Positions 1-5,980 of a DNA stretch of 9,412 nt are shown piece after piece. The translations under genes and the position numbers were made by a program. The first letter of the stretch is position 1. Every line of letters begins with the position of its first letter. The DNA is taken from contig CALCWV010000026.1 in the NCBI GenBank assembly GCA_937907645.1, forward strand, positions 1 through 9,412, written 5' to 3'. The notes under the pieces are model-generated. The model was not told the origin of the DNA. It worked only from the letters and a program-made list of their open reading frames with translations, and did no database searches. This stretch comes from an uncultured Clostridia bacterium (GTDB taxonomy: Bacteria; Bacillota; Clostridia; Christensenellales; UBA1242).

Positions 1-57
1 TTTACTAAAACGTAAATGACTGTCTGAGATAGACGGCAGAAACAACGCGAATCGCCC
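1..57. repeat. Second copy of the foldback-element arm, cut by the window edge
   Basis: This stretch directly follows dnaJ and closely matches the right arm of the palindrome between dnaK and dnaJ, in the same orientation. Bases 11-35 are identical over 25 bases to 1674-1698, and 47-56 (gcgaatcgcc) are identical to 1711-1720, with a few substitutions and one single-base gap between. As in the other copy, a T-rich run follows on the + strand before the stop of the upstream gene is reached. Only one arm is visible, so whether a full palindrome lies beyond base 1 cannot be seen. No conventional terminator for dnaJ is visible in 1-68; a complete hairpin here might serve as one, which is inference. 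Confidence 0.85.
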
Positions 58-68
58 TATTTTTTGTT

Positions 69-1229
69 TTATTTTAGGAATTTACTAGACTTAGGATAAT
101 TCTTCTTATCCCCCAGCGATTTCTGAACTTCCAAAAGCAGATCTCTCGTCTTTTTATCCAAAGAACGAGGTGGCTCAGCTTTTATCGTAACTAACATATC
201 ACCATAAAAATCTCTATTGAGATATTTTACACCTTTGTTCTTCAAACGCATTACTGTTCCGCTGATTGTAAGTTCTGGGATTGTTAAAGTATATGGTCCG
301 TTCACCGTTGGAATTTCAACTTTTCCACCCAAAATTGCAGTTGTGAATGGAACGTAAAGATCAAGATAAATATCATAATCTTTTCTTGTTAAAACTTTGT
401 CTTTCATAACCCTAATTCTTACGTTAAGGTCACCGGCTACTCCATCTCTAAGCGGAGCGTTTCCTTCTCCCCTCATTCTCAAAGTTTGACCGTCGTCAAT
501 TCCCGCTGGAACTTTAAGATTGATGGTTTTATTGACTTTTTTGTATCCTTTTCCACCACAAGATGCACACTTTTCTTTAACAATTCTTCCTGTAGCATTA
601 CACTTTGAACAGCCCGCTTCACGAATGGTCGTTCCAAACATAGTGTTTTGCTGATATCTCACTCTTCCTGTTCCATGACATTCAGGGCAAACAGTAAATT
701 CTTTGCCGTCTTTTGCACCTGTTCCGTTGCAGTCTGAGCACTTTTCTATTTTCCCAAAAGTAATAGGTTTTTCACATCCAAAAACAGCTTCTTCAAACGA
801 AATATCAATTTGTAAATTGATGTCATCCCCTCTTTCAGCAACTCGCTCAGAGCGAGATCCACCTCCAAAAGCTGAGAAGATATCGGAGAAAATATCTCCG
901 AAACCACCGCCGTCTGCTCCAGCTTGTCTGAAGAAATCACTAAATCCACCAGTGCCACCGAATCCAGCGCCACTACCACTGAATCCAGCACCATTACCAC
1001 CGAATCCAGCACCGTCGGCACTGCCAAATTGATCGTAATTAGCTCTTTTTTTGTCGTCACCTAAAACTTCATAAGCTTCGTTAATTTCTTTGAATTTAGC
1101 CGCTGCTTCTTCGGTCTTATTTAGGTCAGGGTGATATTTTTTCGCTAAACGACGATATGCAGACTTAATTTCGTCTGCACTCGCGTTCTTTTCTACACCT
1201 AAAATTGAATAATAATCTTTATTTGCCAT
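69..1229 (-). CDS. dnaJ: Chaperone protein DnaJ (Hsp40)
   Basis: Cytosolic Hsp40 co-chaperone that delivers unfolded proteins to DnaK and stimulates its ATPase. The 386 residues match the usual length of about 375-380. In order: J domain at about 4-69 with the HPD motif at 33-35; Gly/Phe-rich region at about 70-125; zinc-finger region with four CxxCxxxG motifs (CSDCNGTG 164-171, CPECHGTG 181-188, CSKCNATG 207-214, CASCGGKG 221-228); then the two beta-barrel substrate-binding domains to about 350. All eight zinc cysteines are present; the third motif has Ala where Gly is usual. The G/F region contains three tandem heptads. The ATG at 1229 is preceded by a moderate ribosome site (GGGAG, 6-7 bases upstream). 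It is the last gene of the hrcA-grpE-dnaK-dnaJ set but is set apart from dnaK by 506 bases of palindromic DNA. I found no convincing promoter or CIRCE of its own. Confidence 0.98.
   Translation of the reverse strand: MANKDYYSILGVEKNASADEIKSAYRRLAKKYHPDLNKTEEAAAKFKEINEAYEVLGDDKKRANYDQFGSADGAGFGGNGAGFSGSGAGFGGTGGFSDFFRQAGADGGGFGDIFSDIFSAFGGGSRSERVAERGDDINLQIDISFEEAVFGCEKPITFGKIEKCSDCNGTGAKDGKEFTVCPECHGTGRVRYQQNTMFGTTIREAGCSKCNATGRIVKEKCASCGGKGYKKVNKTINLKVPAGIDDGQTLRMRGEGNAPLRDGVAGDLNVRIRVMKDKVLTRKDYDIYLDLYVPFTTAILGGKVEIPTVNGPYTLTIPELTISGTVMRLKNKGVKYLNRDFYGDMLVTIKAEPPRSLDKKTRDLLLEVQKSLGDKKNYPKSSKFLK
951..1013 (-). repeat. Three tandem 21-bp repeats in the dnaJ Gly/Phe region
   Basis: Three in-frame 21-base units encode the heptads GAGFGGN, GAGFSGS and GAGFGGT (DnaJ residues 73-93), followed by a partial GGF. 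The DNA units differ at only a few positions, consistent with recent slippage expansion inside the flexible linker. Expansion or loss of a unit would keep the reading frame. Confidence 0.85.
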
Positions 1230-1286
1230 TAGCGACTCCCTTTAAACTGGCGCGAAATTGTATGGTTCTTGCCTAGCTTTAGTTTA

Positions 1287-1296
1287 AAAATTAATC
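1287..1296. repeat. Left copy of the 10-bp direct repeat flanking the foldback element
   Basis: AAAATTAATC occurs here and again at 1732-1741, just outside the two ends of the palindrome. Read on the minus strand it is GATTAATTTT, the same bases as the last codon (Asp), stop codon and first downstream bases of dnaK. This is what a target-site duplication would look like. The AT-rich composition makes a chance match possible. Confidence 0.6.
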
Positions 1297-1731
1297 AACT
1301 CACTTCGTTTCTGCTGTCCGCCCCAGACAGTCATTTAGGGAACTAAACTCCTGCCTGTGCTGAACATCGAGCCTTGTCCTGCTCGCTTCTTTGTTTTATT
1401 TAGCCTCATCCATTAAGTATTGCTAAAATCCCATTCGCAGAGTTATGGCAGCAGAAATCAAGAGATTTTTCTTGTAGTTTCTTTGTTTCAGGTTCCCGAT
1501 AGAGGTTCCTCGTCGGTGGTTCTGAAACAGAGATAATACTGAAAAAGAATTGATTTGTGCGAGTGTGCGAAGCAAGGGGCCATAAGCTCCGCGCTAGCTA
1601 CTGCTCTATTTTAGATAAAAAATTGGATGAGTCGCGAGGCTCGGCGTTTATCACAGGCAGGAGTTTACAATCCCGTAAATGACTGTCTGAGATAGACGCC
1701 AGTAAACGACGCGAATCGCCAATTTTTTTCT
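1297..1731. mobile_element. Giant imperfect palindrome (MITE-like foldback element) filling the dnaK-dnaJ spacer
   Basis: No gene is visible in the 506-base dnaK-dnaJ gap; nearly all of it is one long inverted repeat centred between 1506 and 1507. Outer arms: AGACAGTC at 1325-1332 pairs with GACTGTCT at 1681-1688, and a 16-base exact match pairs 1344-1359 with 1652-1667. Similarity extends through GGCTCG/CGAGCC, CTCATCC/GGATGAG and CTAAAAT/ATTTTAG and on to the central hairpin. The outer 70 bases of each arm agree at roughly three quarters of positions by eye; further in, 20-30 base insertions unbalance one arm or the other. The right end runs into a T-rich tract on the + strand. Direct repeats AAAATTAATC bracket the element. 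It encodes no transposase, so a non-autonomous element is the likeliest reading. Transcribed from the dnaK promoter it would form a very long RNA hairpin ahead of dnaJ. The left boundary is uncertain by several bases. Confidence 0.75.
1485..1528. repeat. Central hairpin of the foldback element
   Basis: Nested pairing at the centre of the palindrome: GTTTCAG (1485-1491) with CTGAAAC (1522-1528), CCGA (1496-1499) with TCGG (1513-1516), and GAG (1502-1504) with CTC (1509-1511) closing a small loop. The outer and inner pairs share exactly the same axis as the far arms of the element, which supports a single foldback structure rather than unrelated hairpins. Confidence 0.8.
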
Positions 1732-1741
1732 AAAATTAATC
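1732..1741. repeat. Right copy of the 10-bp direct repeat, overlapping the dnaK stop
   Basis: AAAATTAATC again, identical to 1287-1296. It contains the dnaK stop codon (1736-1738) and its last Asp codon. An insertion that duplicated these ten bases would leave the dnaK reading frame intact. Confidence 0.6.
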
Positions 1742-3562
1742 TACAACAACTTCAGGGTCAGGTCCTTCCCCACCATTATTTCCATTGTTGTTATCATTTC
1801 CGCTATTTGCGTTTTGGCCTGGGTTTGCGCTTTGATACATCTTTGATGTTACTTCGTTTGAAACTGCTACAAGCTCGTCATAAGCTTTTTGAACAGTGTC
1901 TTTATCATCGCTTTCAAACTCTTTCTTTGCTTTTTCAATAGCGTCTTCTATCTTCTTCTTGTCTTCTGCTGGAAGTTTTTCTCCGTTTTCTTTCAAGAAT
2001 TTTTCAAGTGAGTAAACCATGTTATCTGCATTGTTTTTAAGCTCAACAAGTTCTTTACGTTTTTTATCTTCTTCAGCATGAGCTTCAGCTTCTTTGATAG
2101 CTCTCTCGATTTCATCTTCTTTCAAGTTAGATGAAGCTGTAATTGTGATGTTTTGTTCTTTGTTTGTTCCAAGATCTTTAGCAGAAACTTTTACAATTCC
2201 GTTTGCATCGATATCAAATGTAACTTCGATTTGAGGAACTCCTCTTGGTGCTGGTGGAATATCTGTAAGTTGGAATCTTCCAAGTGTTTTATTCTGAGCA
2301 GCAAATTCTCTTTCACCTTGTAATACGTGAATATCTACTCCAGGTTGATTATCAACGGCAGTTGAGAAGATTTGAGATTTCTTTGTAGGAATTGTTGTAT
2401 TTCTTTCAATTAGCTTTGTAAATACTCCGCCTAATGTTTCAATTCCAAGTGAAAGTGGTGTTACATCAAGAAGAAGAACGTCCTTAACTTCCCCGCCTAA
2501 AACACCTGCTTGAATTGCGGCACCAATAGCTACACACTCATCAGGGTTAATACCTTTGTATGGCTCTTTTCCTGTAAAGTTCTTAACAGCTTCGACAACA
2601 GCTGGGATTCTTGTTGATCCACCAACTAAGATAACTTTATCAATTTGGTTTTTATCAAGCTTAGCATCTTTTAAAGCTTTAACAACGCAATCGATTGTTT
2701 CTTTAACTAAATCTTCTGTGATAGCATCAAATTTAGCTCTTGTAAGCTCATATTCCATGTGCTTTGGACCATTTGCATCAGCTGAAATAAATGGCAAGCT
2801 GATTGTTGTTTTAGGTGTTGCAGAAAGGTCAATCTTAGCCTTTTCAGCAGCTTCCTTAAGTCTTTGCATAGCAAGTTTATCTGTTGATAAATCTGTTCCA
2901 TTTTCTTTCTTAAATTGTTCAACTAAGAGGTCGATAATTCTGTTATCAAAGTCATCTCCTCCAAGTCTTGTATTTCCGTTTGTTGAAAGAACTTCAAATA
3001 CGCCATCCCCGATTTCAAGGATAGATACATCGAATGTTCCTCCTCCAAGATCGTATACTAATATCTTTTGGTTCTTGTTTTCACCCTTATCAAGTCCGTA
3101 AGCCAAAGCTGCAGCTGTTGGTTCGTTGATAATTCTTAAAACCTCTAATCCGGCAATTTTACCGGCATCTTTTGTTGCTTGTCTTTGTGAGTCGTTGAAG
3201 TAAGCAGGAACTGTAATAACTGCCTGAGTTACTTTTTCTCCAAGGTAGCTTTCAGCGTCAGCTTTAAGTTTTCCAAGGATCATAGCAGAAATTTCTTGTG
3301 GAGAATATTCTTTTCCGCCAAGCTTAACTTTCTTGTTTGTTCCCATTTCTCTCTTGATTGAGATAACAGTGTTGTCGCAGTTTACAACCGCTTGTCTTTT
3401 TGCGACTTTACCAACAAGTCTTTCACCTTCCTTAGTATAAGCTACTACTGAAGGGGTTGTTCTATCTCCTTCTGCGTTGGCAATAACAGTAGGCTTTCCA
3501 CCTTCCATAACAGCTACGCATGAGTTTGTTGTTCCAAGATCAATACCAATAATTTTTCCCAT
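1736..3562 (-). CDS. dnaK: Chaperone protein DnaK (Hsp70)
   Basis: ATP-dependent cytosolic chaperone that binds exposed hydrophobic peptide stretches, working with DnaJ and GrpE. It has 608 residues, normal for a Gram-positive DnaK. Nucleotide-binding domain at about 1-360: phosphate-1 loop GIDLGTTNSCVA (6-17), phosphate-2 loop DLGGGTFDVS (171-180), adenosine motif LVGGSTRIP (312-320). The conserved linker VLLLDVTPLSLGIETLGG is at 362-379, followed by the beta-sandwich substrate domain to about 480 and a helical lid to about 575. Between IKREMG and the YSPQEIS stretch (69-92) the sequence is short, lacking the insertion typical of proteobacterial DnaK. The tail (579-600) is rich in Asn, Gly and Ser and ends in EVVVD. 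The ATG at 3562 has an ideal site (AAGGAGG) lying inside the last codons of grpE, with a 3-base gap between genes, implying tight co-expression. Confidence 0.99.
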   Translation of the reverse strand: MGKIIGIDLGTTNSCVAVMEGGKPTVIANAEGDRTTPSVVAYTKEGERLVGKVAKRQAVVNCDNTVISIKREMGTNKKVKLGGKEYSPQEISAMILGKLKADAESYLGEKVTQAVITVPAYFNDSQRQATKDAGKIAGLEVLRIINEPTAAALAYGLDKGENKNQKILVYDLGGGTFDVSILEIGDGVFEVLSTNGNTRLGGDDFDNRIIDLLVEQFKKENGTDLSTDKLAMQRLKEAAEKAKIDLSATPKTTISLPFISADANGPKHMEYELTRAKFDAITEDLVKETIDCVVKALKDAKLDKNQIDKVILVGGSTRIPAVVEAVKNFTGKEPYKGINPDECVAIGAAIQAGVLGGEVKDVLLLDVTPLSLGIETLGGVFTKLIERNTTIPTKKSQIFSTAVDNQPGVDIHVLQGEREFAAQNKTLGRFQLTDIPPAPRGVPQIEVTFDIDANGIVKVSAKDLGTNKEQNITITASSNLKEDEIERAIKEAEAHAEEDKKRKELVELKNNADNMVYSLEKFLKENGEKLPAEDKKKIEDAIEKAKKEFESDDKDTVQKAYDELVAVSNEVTSKMYQSANPGQNANSGNDNNNGNNGGEGPDPEVVVD

Positions 3563-3565
3563 AAT

Positions 3566-4078
3566 TTAATCCTCCTTTTTATTGACAATGACTTTTGCAT
3601 ATCTAATTACTTTATCGTTATAAGTATAACCAGCTTGGAATTCCTCCAAGATGATATTGTTGTCATAATTTTCATTTCGCATCACAGTGATTGCTTCGTG
3701 AAAATTTGGATTATAGACTTCACCAATTGATTGGATCTTCTTAACCCCTAGAGATTTTAACGTCTCTAGAATTTTGTTTTCGATCATTTCGACACCTTGC
3801 AAAGTTGAGTCATCTTTGATTGACTTCTTCGCAGTCCCGAACATATCGAGGCAAGGCAAGAAAACTTCTATTATTGAAATTTTTCCGTCCTCACGTGCCT
3901 TAGCGATCTGCTCGCCAGCACGACGTCTGAAATTATCAAAATCCGCCTGTAATCTTTGAGCCATCTCTAAATATTCAGCAGATTTGTCAACTTTCTTTTC
4001 CTCTTCTGGCTTGTATTCTTCCACTACAGGTTCCATCTCTGGTTCCTGCTGTTTTTGTTTTTTCTTATCTTCTTTCAA
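3566..4078 (-). CDS. grpE: Nucleotide exchange factor GrpE
   Basis: Dimeric co-chaperone that ejects ADP from DnaK. The 170 residues begin with a charged, low-complexity, probably disordered tail (1-32). A long coiled-coil helix at about 34-67 contains the ADFDNFRRR signature (45-53). The four-helix and beta-wing domain follows, with LPCLDMF (74-80), GVEMI (95-99), SLGVKKI (109-115), NPNFHEAI (123-130) and the C-terminal EEFQAGYTYNDKVIRYAKVIV (145-165). Small departures from the usual family sequence are Met at 79 in a stretch normally reading LDNF, and Tyr at 160 where Pro is common. The start is TTG, not ATG: AAAGGAG lies in the last codons of hrcA, 7 bases before the TTG at 4078, and no ATG occurs at the family start. 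The gap to hrcA is 2 bases, so translation is probably coupled. Confidence 0.97.
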   Translation of the reverse strand: MKEDKKKQKQQEPEMEPVVEEYKPEEEKKVDKSAEYLEMAQRLQADFDNFRRRAGEQIAKAREDGKISIIEVFLPCLDMFGTAKKSIKDDSTLQGVEMIENKILETLKSLGVKKIQSIGEVYNPNFHEAITVMRNENYDNNIILEEFQAGYTYNDKVIRYAKVIVNKKED

Positions 4079-4080
4079 GT

Positions 4081-5079
4081 TTAATCTCCTTTTAATCTAG
4101 AAAGGTTTTCAATTACTACTTTGAGAGCAGATGCTATCTTTTCGTAATCCATTCGCTGAGGTCCTATCACTCCAATGGTTGCAAATTGCGCTCCGCCAAC
4201 CTTAATAGGTGCTTTCACGAATGAACATGCTTGATCCTCGTCCGCAACAGATATTGTAATATCATCTAAATCTTTCTCTTCTAGTACCTCTACCAAATTG
4301 TCCTCATCTTCTAACAATTCTAGTACTTTTTGTGTTTCCTCTATGTTATCTCCAGATTGCAAGAGTTTTAGTGCTCCTTCTCTTCTCACATCGAGCATCT
4401 TTCTTGAATTAAACTTCTTCAATCCTCCAACTAGGGAATCTACAATATCTTGGAAAGCGGAAATCTCGCCCTGCATACCTTCATTTATCTGACTGAGGTT
4501 TCTCATCATGAAACCAATACTTTCTCCGCTAAAATGTTTTGTGAGATATGCGGAGGCGTCGTTGCAGGAATCCTGAGATGCATTCACATTAAGCGTATCG
4601 GTTATATATCCTGAGTTTGTTCCAACAAGCACCATAACTTTATCTCCAATAAGTGGAACAATCTTAAACTCTGTTAAAATTAGGTTATCTAATCCATTTA
4701 CTAGGATAACTGTAGGATAATTTGTTGCTTTACTTACTATCTTCGCGATCCCCGTTACTAAATCTGACAATGAGTTTGTTCTGTCTTCAATTAATGCTCT
4801 AACCTCTTCCAACTCTTCATTGGTTGCTTTGATACCTTTTAGCAAATTCTCTACATAAAAACGGTATCCTTGAGCGGTTGGCACTCTGCCACCGGAAGTA
4901 TGAAGCTGTCTTAAAAACCCCATAGCTTCAAGAGCATTTAACTCATTTCGTAAGGTCGCTGTTGAGCAATCCAAATTACCCGTATCTTTGATTCCGCCAC
5001 TCGTTATGGGCGAACAATCTTTGATATATTCTTCTACGGCTTTGGATAAAATCTTTCTTTTTCTTTCTGATAAATCCAT
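4081..5079 (-). CDS. hrcA: Heat-inducible transcription repressor HrcA
   Basis: Repressor of class I heat-shock genes that binds CIRCE; in known systems its activity depends on GroEL. It has 332 residues, near the family's usual 340-350. The N-terminal winged helix-turn-helix (about 1-75) includes the recognition segment STATLRNELNALEAMGFL (39-56) and the HTSGGRVPTAQGYRFYV stretch (60-76), where HTSAGR is more usual. A GAF-like dimerisation core follows, ending in the family motif GPQRMDYEK (306-314). The frame is open for 78 codons further upstream, but that part spans CIRCE and the promoter, so I chose the ATG at 5079: it has GAGGG about 4-5 bases upstream and begins exactly at the conserved N-terminus. 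It is the first gene of the operon, so HrcA represses its own synthesis. Confidence 0.97.
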   Translation of the reverse strand: MDLSERKRKILSKAVEEYIKDCSPITSGGIKDTGNLDCSTATLRNELNALEAMGFLRQLHTSGGRVPTAQGYRFYVENLLKGIKATNEELEEVRALIEDRTNSLSDLVTGIAKIVSKATNYPTVILVNGLDNLILTEFKIVPLIGDKVMVLVGTNSGYITDTLNVNASQDSCNDASAYLTKHFSGESIGFMMRNLSQINEGMQGEISAFQDIVDSLVGGLKKFNSRKMLDVRREGALKLLQSGDNIEETQKVLELLEDEDNLVEVLEEKDLDDITISVADEDQACSFVKAPIKVGGAQFATIGVIGPQRMDYEKIASALKVVIENLSRLKGD

Positions 5080-5099
5080 TCTACCCTCTTTTCGACTTT

Positions 5100-5126
5100 T
5101 TAGCACTCTCTCTTCGAGATTGCTAG
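5100..5126 (-). promoter_or_regulatory. CIRCE operator (HrcA binding site)
   Basis: Inverted repeat TTAGCACTC (5100-5108), 9-base spacer, GATTGCTAG (5118-5126). The canonical CIRCE is TTAGCACTC-N9-GAGTGCTAA. One half is perfect and the other matches 7 of 9. It lies immediately downstream of the -10 box and upstream of the hrcA ATG, so it overlaps the transcription start and leader, the usual arrangement for repression by HrcA. Confidence 0.95.
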
Positions 5127-5130
5127 CACT

Positions 5131-5159
5131 ATTATATGCATTTAAAAAATAAATGTCAA
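5131..5159 (-). promoter_or_regulatory. Vegetative (sigma-A type) promoter of the hrcA operon
   Basis: On the minus strand, a perfect -35 TTGACA (5154-5159), a 17-base spacer and a perfect -10 TATAAT (5131-5136). The predicted start of transcription is near 5124, inside CIRCE. Such a consensus promoter would be very strong when HrcA is not bound, consistent with control by repression rather than an alternative sigma factor. Confidence 0.93.
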
Positions 5160-5460
5160 CTATTTGTGACATTTTTTTAAAAATTTTTTTGATTTTTTTT
5201 GGAGAAACAAAAAGGAAGGGATTTTTAATACAATTCCAGGGCCTCTTCCTCCCCGCTTTTCCACCGGCTCTGCTTGGAGGAAATAAAAAAATCATATTCC
5301 ACGTGATACTCATATTACGTCATACTGAGTGGCGGTGTGCTACTCCAGTAGGTATGACGGAAACGGGAATCCCGCCCGTGAATTAGGATTGACTTTTAGA
5401 GAATTCTCAAAGCGAACCTAGAAAGCATTGTAATGCTCGGCATGACAGCGGTAGGAATAG
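5160..5460. other. Gene-free, hairpin-rich spacer between hrcA promoter and rpsT
   Basis: I see no credible gene here. The stretch contains several short inverted repeats: TTCCTCC (5246-5252) with GGAGGAA (5276-5282); CGTCATAC (5318-5325) with GTATGACG (5352-5359); ACGGG (5363-5367) with CCCGT (5375-5379); the perfect palindrome GAGAATTCTC (5399-5408); and GCATT-GT-AATGC (5425-5436). It is more GC-rich and structured than normal spacer DNA, resembling dispersed intergenic repeats. It lies between a terminator and a promoter, so it is probably little transcribed. Confidence 0.6.
5318..5359. repeat. Hairpin repeat with CGTCATAC/GTATGACG ends
   Basis: A perfect 8-bp terminal inverted repeat encloses a 26-base interior that can extend the stem through TGAGT and ACTCCA with one bulge. 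The outer sequence (GTCATACTGAG type) has the look of short palindromic intergenic repeats common in bacterial genomes. Copy number cannot be judged from this window, where it occurs once. Confidence 0.55.
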
Positions 5461-5487
5461 TAACAACGCGAATCATTTCATTTTTTT
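5461..5487. repeat. Short related terminus of the foldback family, downstream of rpsT
   Basis: The 13 bases aacaacgcgaatc (5462-5474) are identical to 41-53 in the copy after dnaJ and nearly identical to 1705-1717 in the dnaK-dnaJ element. As in both others, a T-rich run follows on the + strand (5480-5487) and then a minus-strand gene end, here the rpsT terminator. The rest of the arm is not recognisably conserved, so this may be a decayed or distant member. Confidence 0.5.
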
Positions 5488-5488
5488 A

Positions 5489-5521
5489 ATAAAAAAAGGA
5501 TAATCTGTTTTGACCATCCTT
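5489..5521 (-). terminator. Intrinsic terminator of rpsT
   Basis: On the minus strand AAGGATGGTC and GATTATCCTT form a continuous 10-bp stem (two G-U pairs) around a 6-base loop, followed at once by a run of seven T. It begins 28 bases after the rpsT stop codon and separates rpsT from the hrcA operon. Confidence 0.9.
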
Positions 5522-5548
5522 ATTTATTTAATATTAATTTAAACTTTA

Positions 5549-5815
5549 TTATTTCTTTAATTCATTAAGAGCAGTTGCAAATCTTGCTTTTCTTCTAGCG
5601 GCACAGTTAGCATGGATTGTATTGTCTGCAACAGCTTTATCAAGAACTGAAGTAACTTCTGAATAAGCTTTTTCAGCGGCAGCAACATCGTTCGCAGCAA
5701 CGGCAGCTTTGAATTTTCTTGTATATGTATTAATTTTAGAACGAACAGCTTTATTAATTTCTGTCTTCTTTTCGATAACTAAGATTCTCTTCTTTGCTGA
5801 TTTAATATTTGCCAT
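5549..5815 (-). CDS. rpsT: 30S ribosomal protein S20
   Basis: Small basic ribosomal protein that binds 16S rRNA and helps assemble the 30S subunit. The 88 residues match the family length. The N-terminus MANIKSAKKRILVIEKKTEINK and the C-terminal stretch HANCAARRKARFATALNEL are typical of S20; the whole protein is expected to fold as a three-helix bundle with many Lys and Arg. The ATG at 5815 follows an excellent ribosome site, AAAGGAGA (5821-5828). It is a single-gene unit with its own promoter and terminator. In many Firmicutes rpsT lies a few genes from hrcA (often with gpr, lepA and hemN between), so adjacency here looks like a shortened version of that neighbourhood. Confidence 0.98.
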   Translation of the reverse strand: MANIKSAKKRILVIEKKTEINKAVRSKINTYTRKFKAAVAANDVAAAEKAYSEVTSVLDKAVADNTIHANCAARRKARFATALNELKK

Positions 5816-5848
5816 ATCTATCTCCTTTACAAGTTTCTAGACGAGTAT

Positions 5849-5876
5849 ATCATAAGAAAAATAAAAAATCAAGCAA
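5849..5876 (-). promoter_or_regulatory. Probable rpsT promoter
   Basis: Minus-strand -10 TATGAT (5849-5854), 16-base T-rich spacer, -35 TTGCTT (5871-5876). The -10 matches consensus at five of six positions; the -35 keeps only TTG. It lies 34 bases before the rpsT start and downstream of the preceding gene's terminator, where a promoter is needed. Confidence 0.6.
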
Positions 5877-5937
5877 TTTTTTGATATTTTTTGCAATAAT
5901 CGAATTTTCCGAGGAAATAGGCGAAATAAAGTCATCA

Positions 5938-5967
5938 CAAATAAAACAAGAGAGCCTCTGCTCTCCT
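5938..5967 (-). terminator. Terminator of the surface-protein gene
   Basis: On the minus strand AGGAGAGC and GCTCTCTT pair over 8 bp (one G-U) around the loop AGAG, followed by the T-rich stretch GTTTTATTTG. It lies 13 bases after the stop codon of the surface-protein gene. Confidence 0.8.
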
Positions 5968-5980
5968 GCTATTGTTATGA

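Noticed and set aside
1257..1262. TACAAT-like -10 box as a dnaJ promoter
   Set aside because: No TTGACA-like -35 lies at 16-18 bases; TTGATT at about 1295-1300 (minus strand) is too far away.
1297..1731. A CRISPR array, riboswitch or self-splicing intron in the dnaK-dnaJ spacer
   Set aside because: There are no regularly spaced direct repeats, no recognised riboswitch core and no intron-like domain; a single two-armed palindrome with flanking direct repeats explains the sequence better.
2556..3101. A 181-codon plus-strand frame opposite dnaK
   Set aside because: It is an antisense shadow of a highly conserved gene. The same applies to plus-strand frames opposite dnaJ, grpE, hrcA and the surface-protein gene.
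5080..5313. An N-terminal extension of HrcA by 78 codons
   Set aside because: It would place the promoter and CIRCE inside the coding region, has no ribosome site, and the residues are unrelated to the HrcA family, whose conserved start is MDLSERKRKIL.
5153..5386. A plus-strand open frame of 77 codons
   Set aside because: It crosses the hrcA promoter and hairpin repeats, and its product reads like translated repeat DNA with no recognisable domain.
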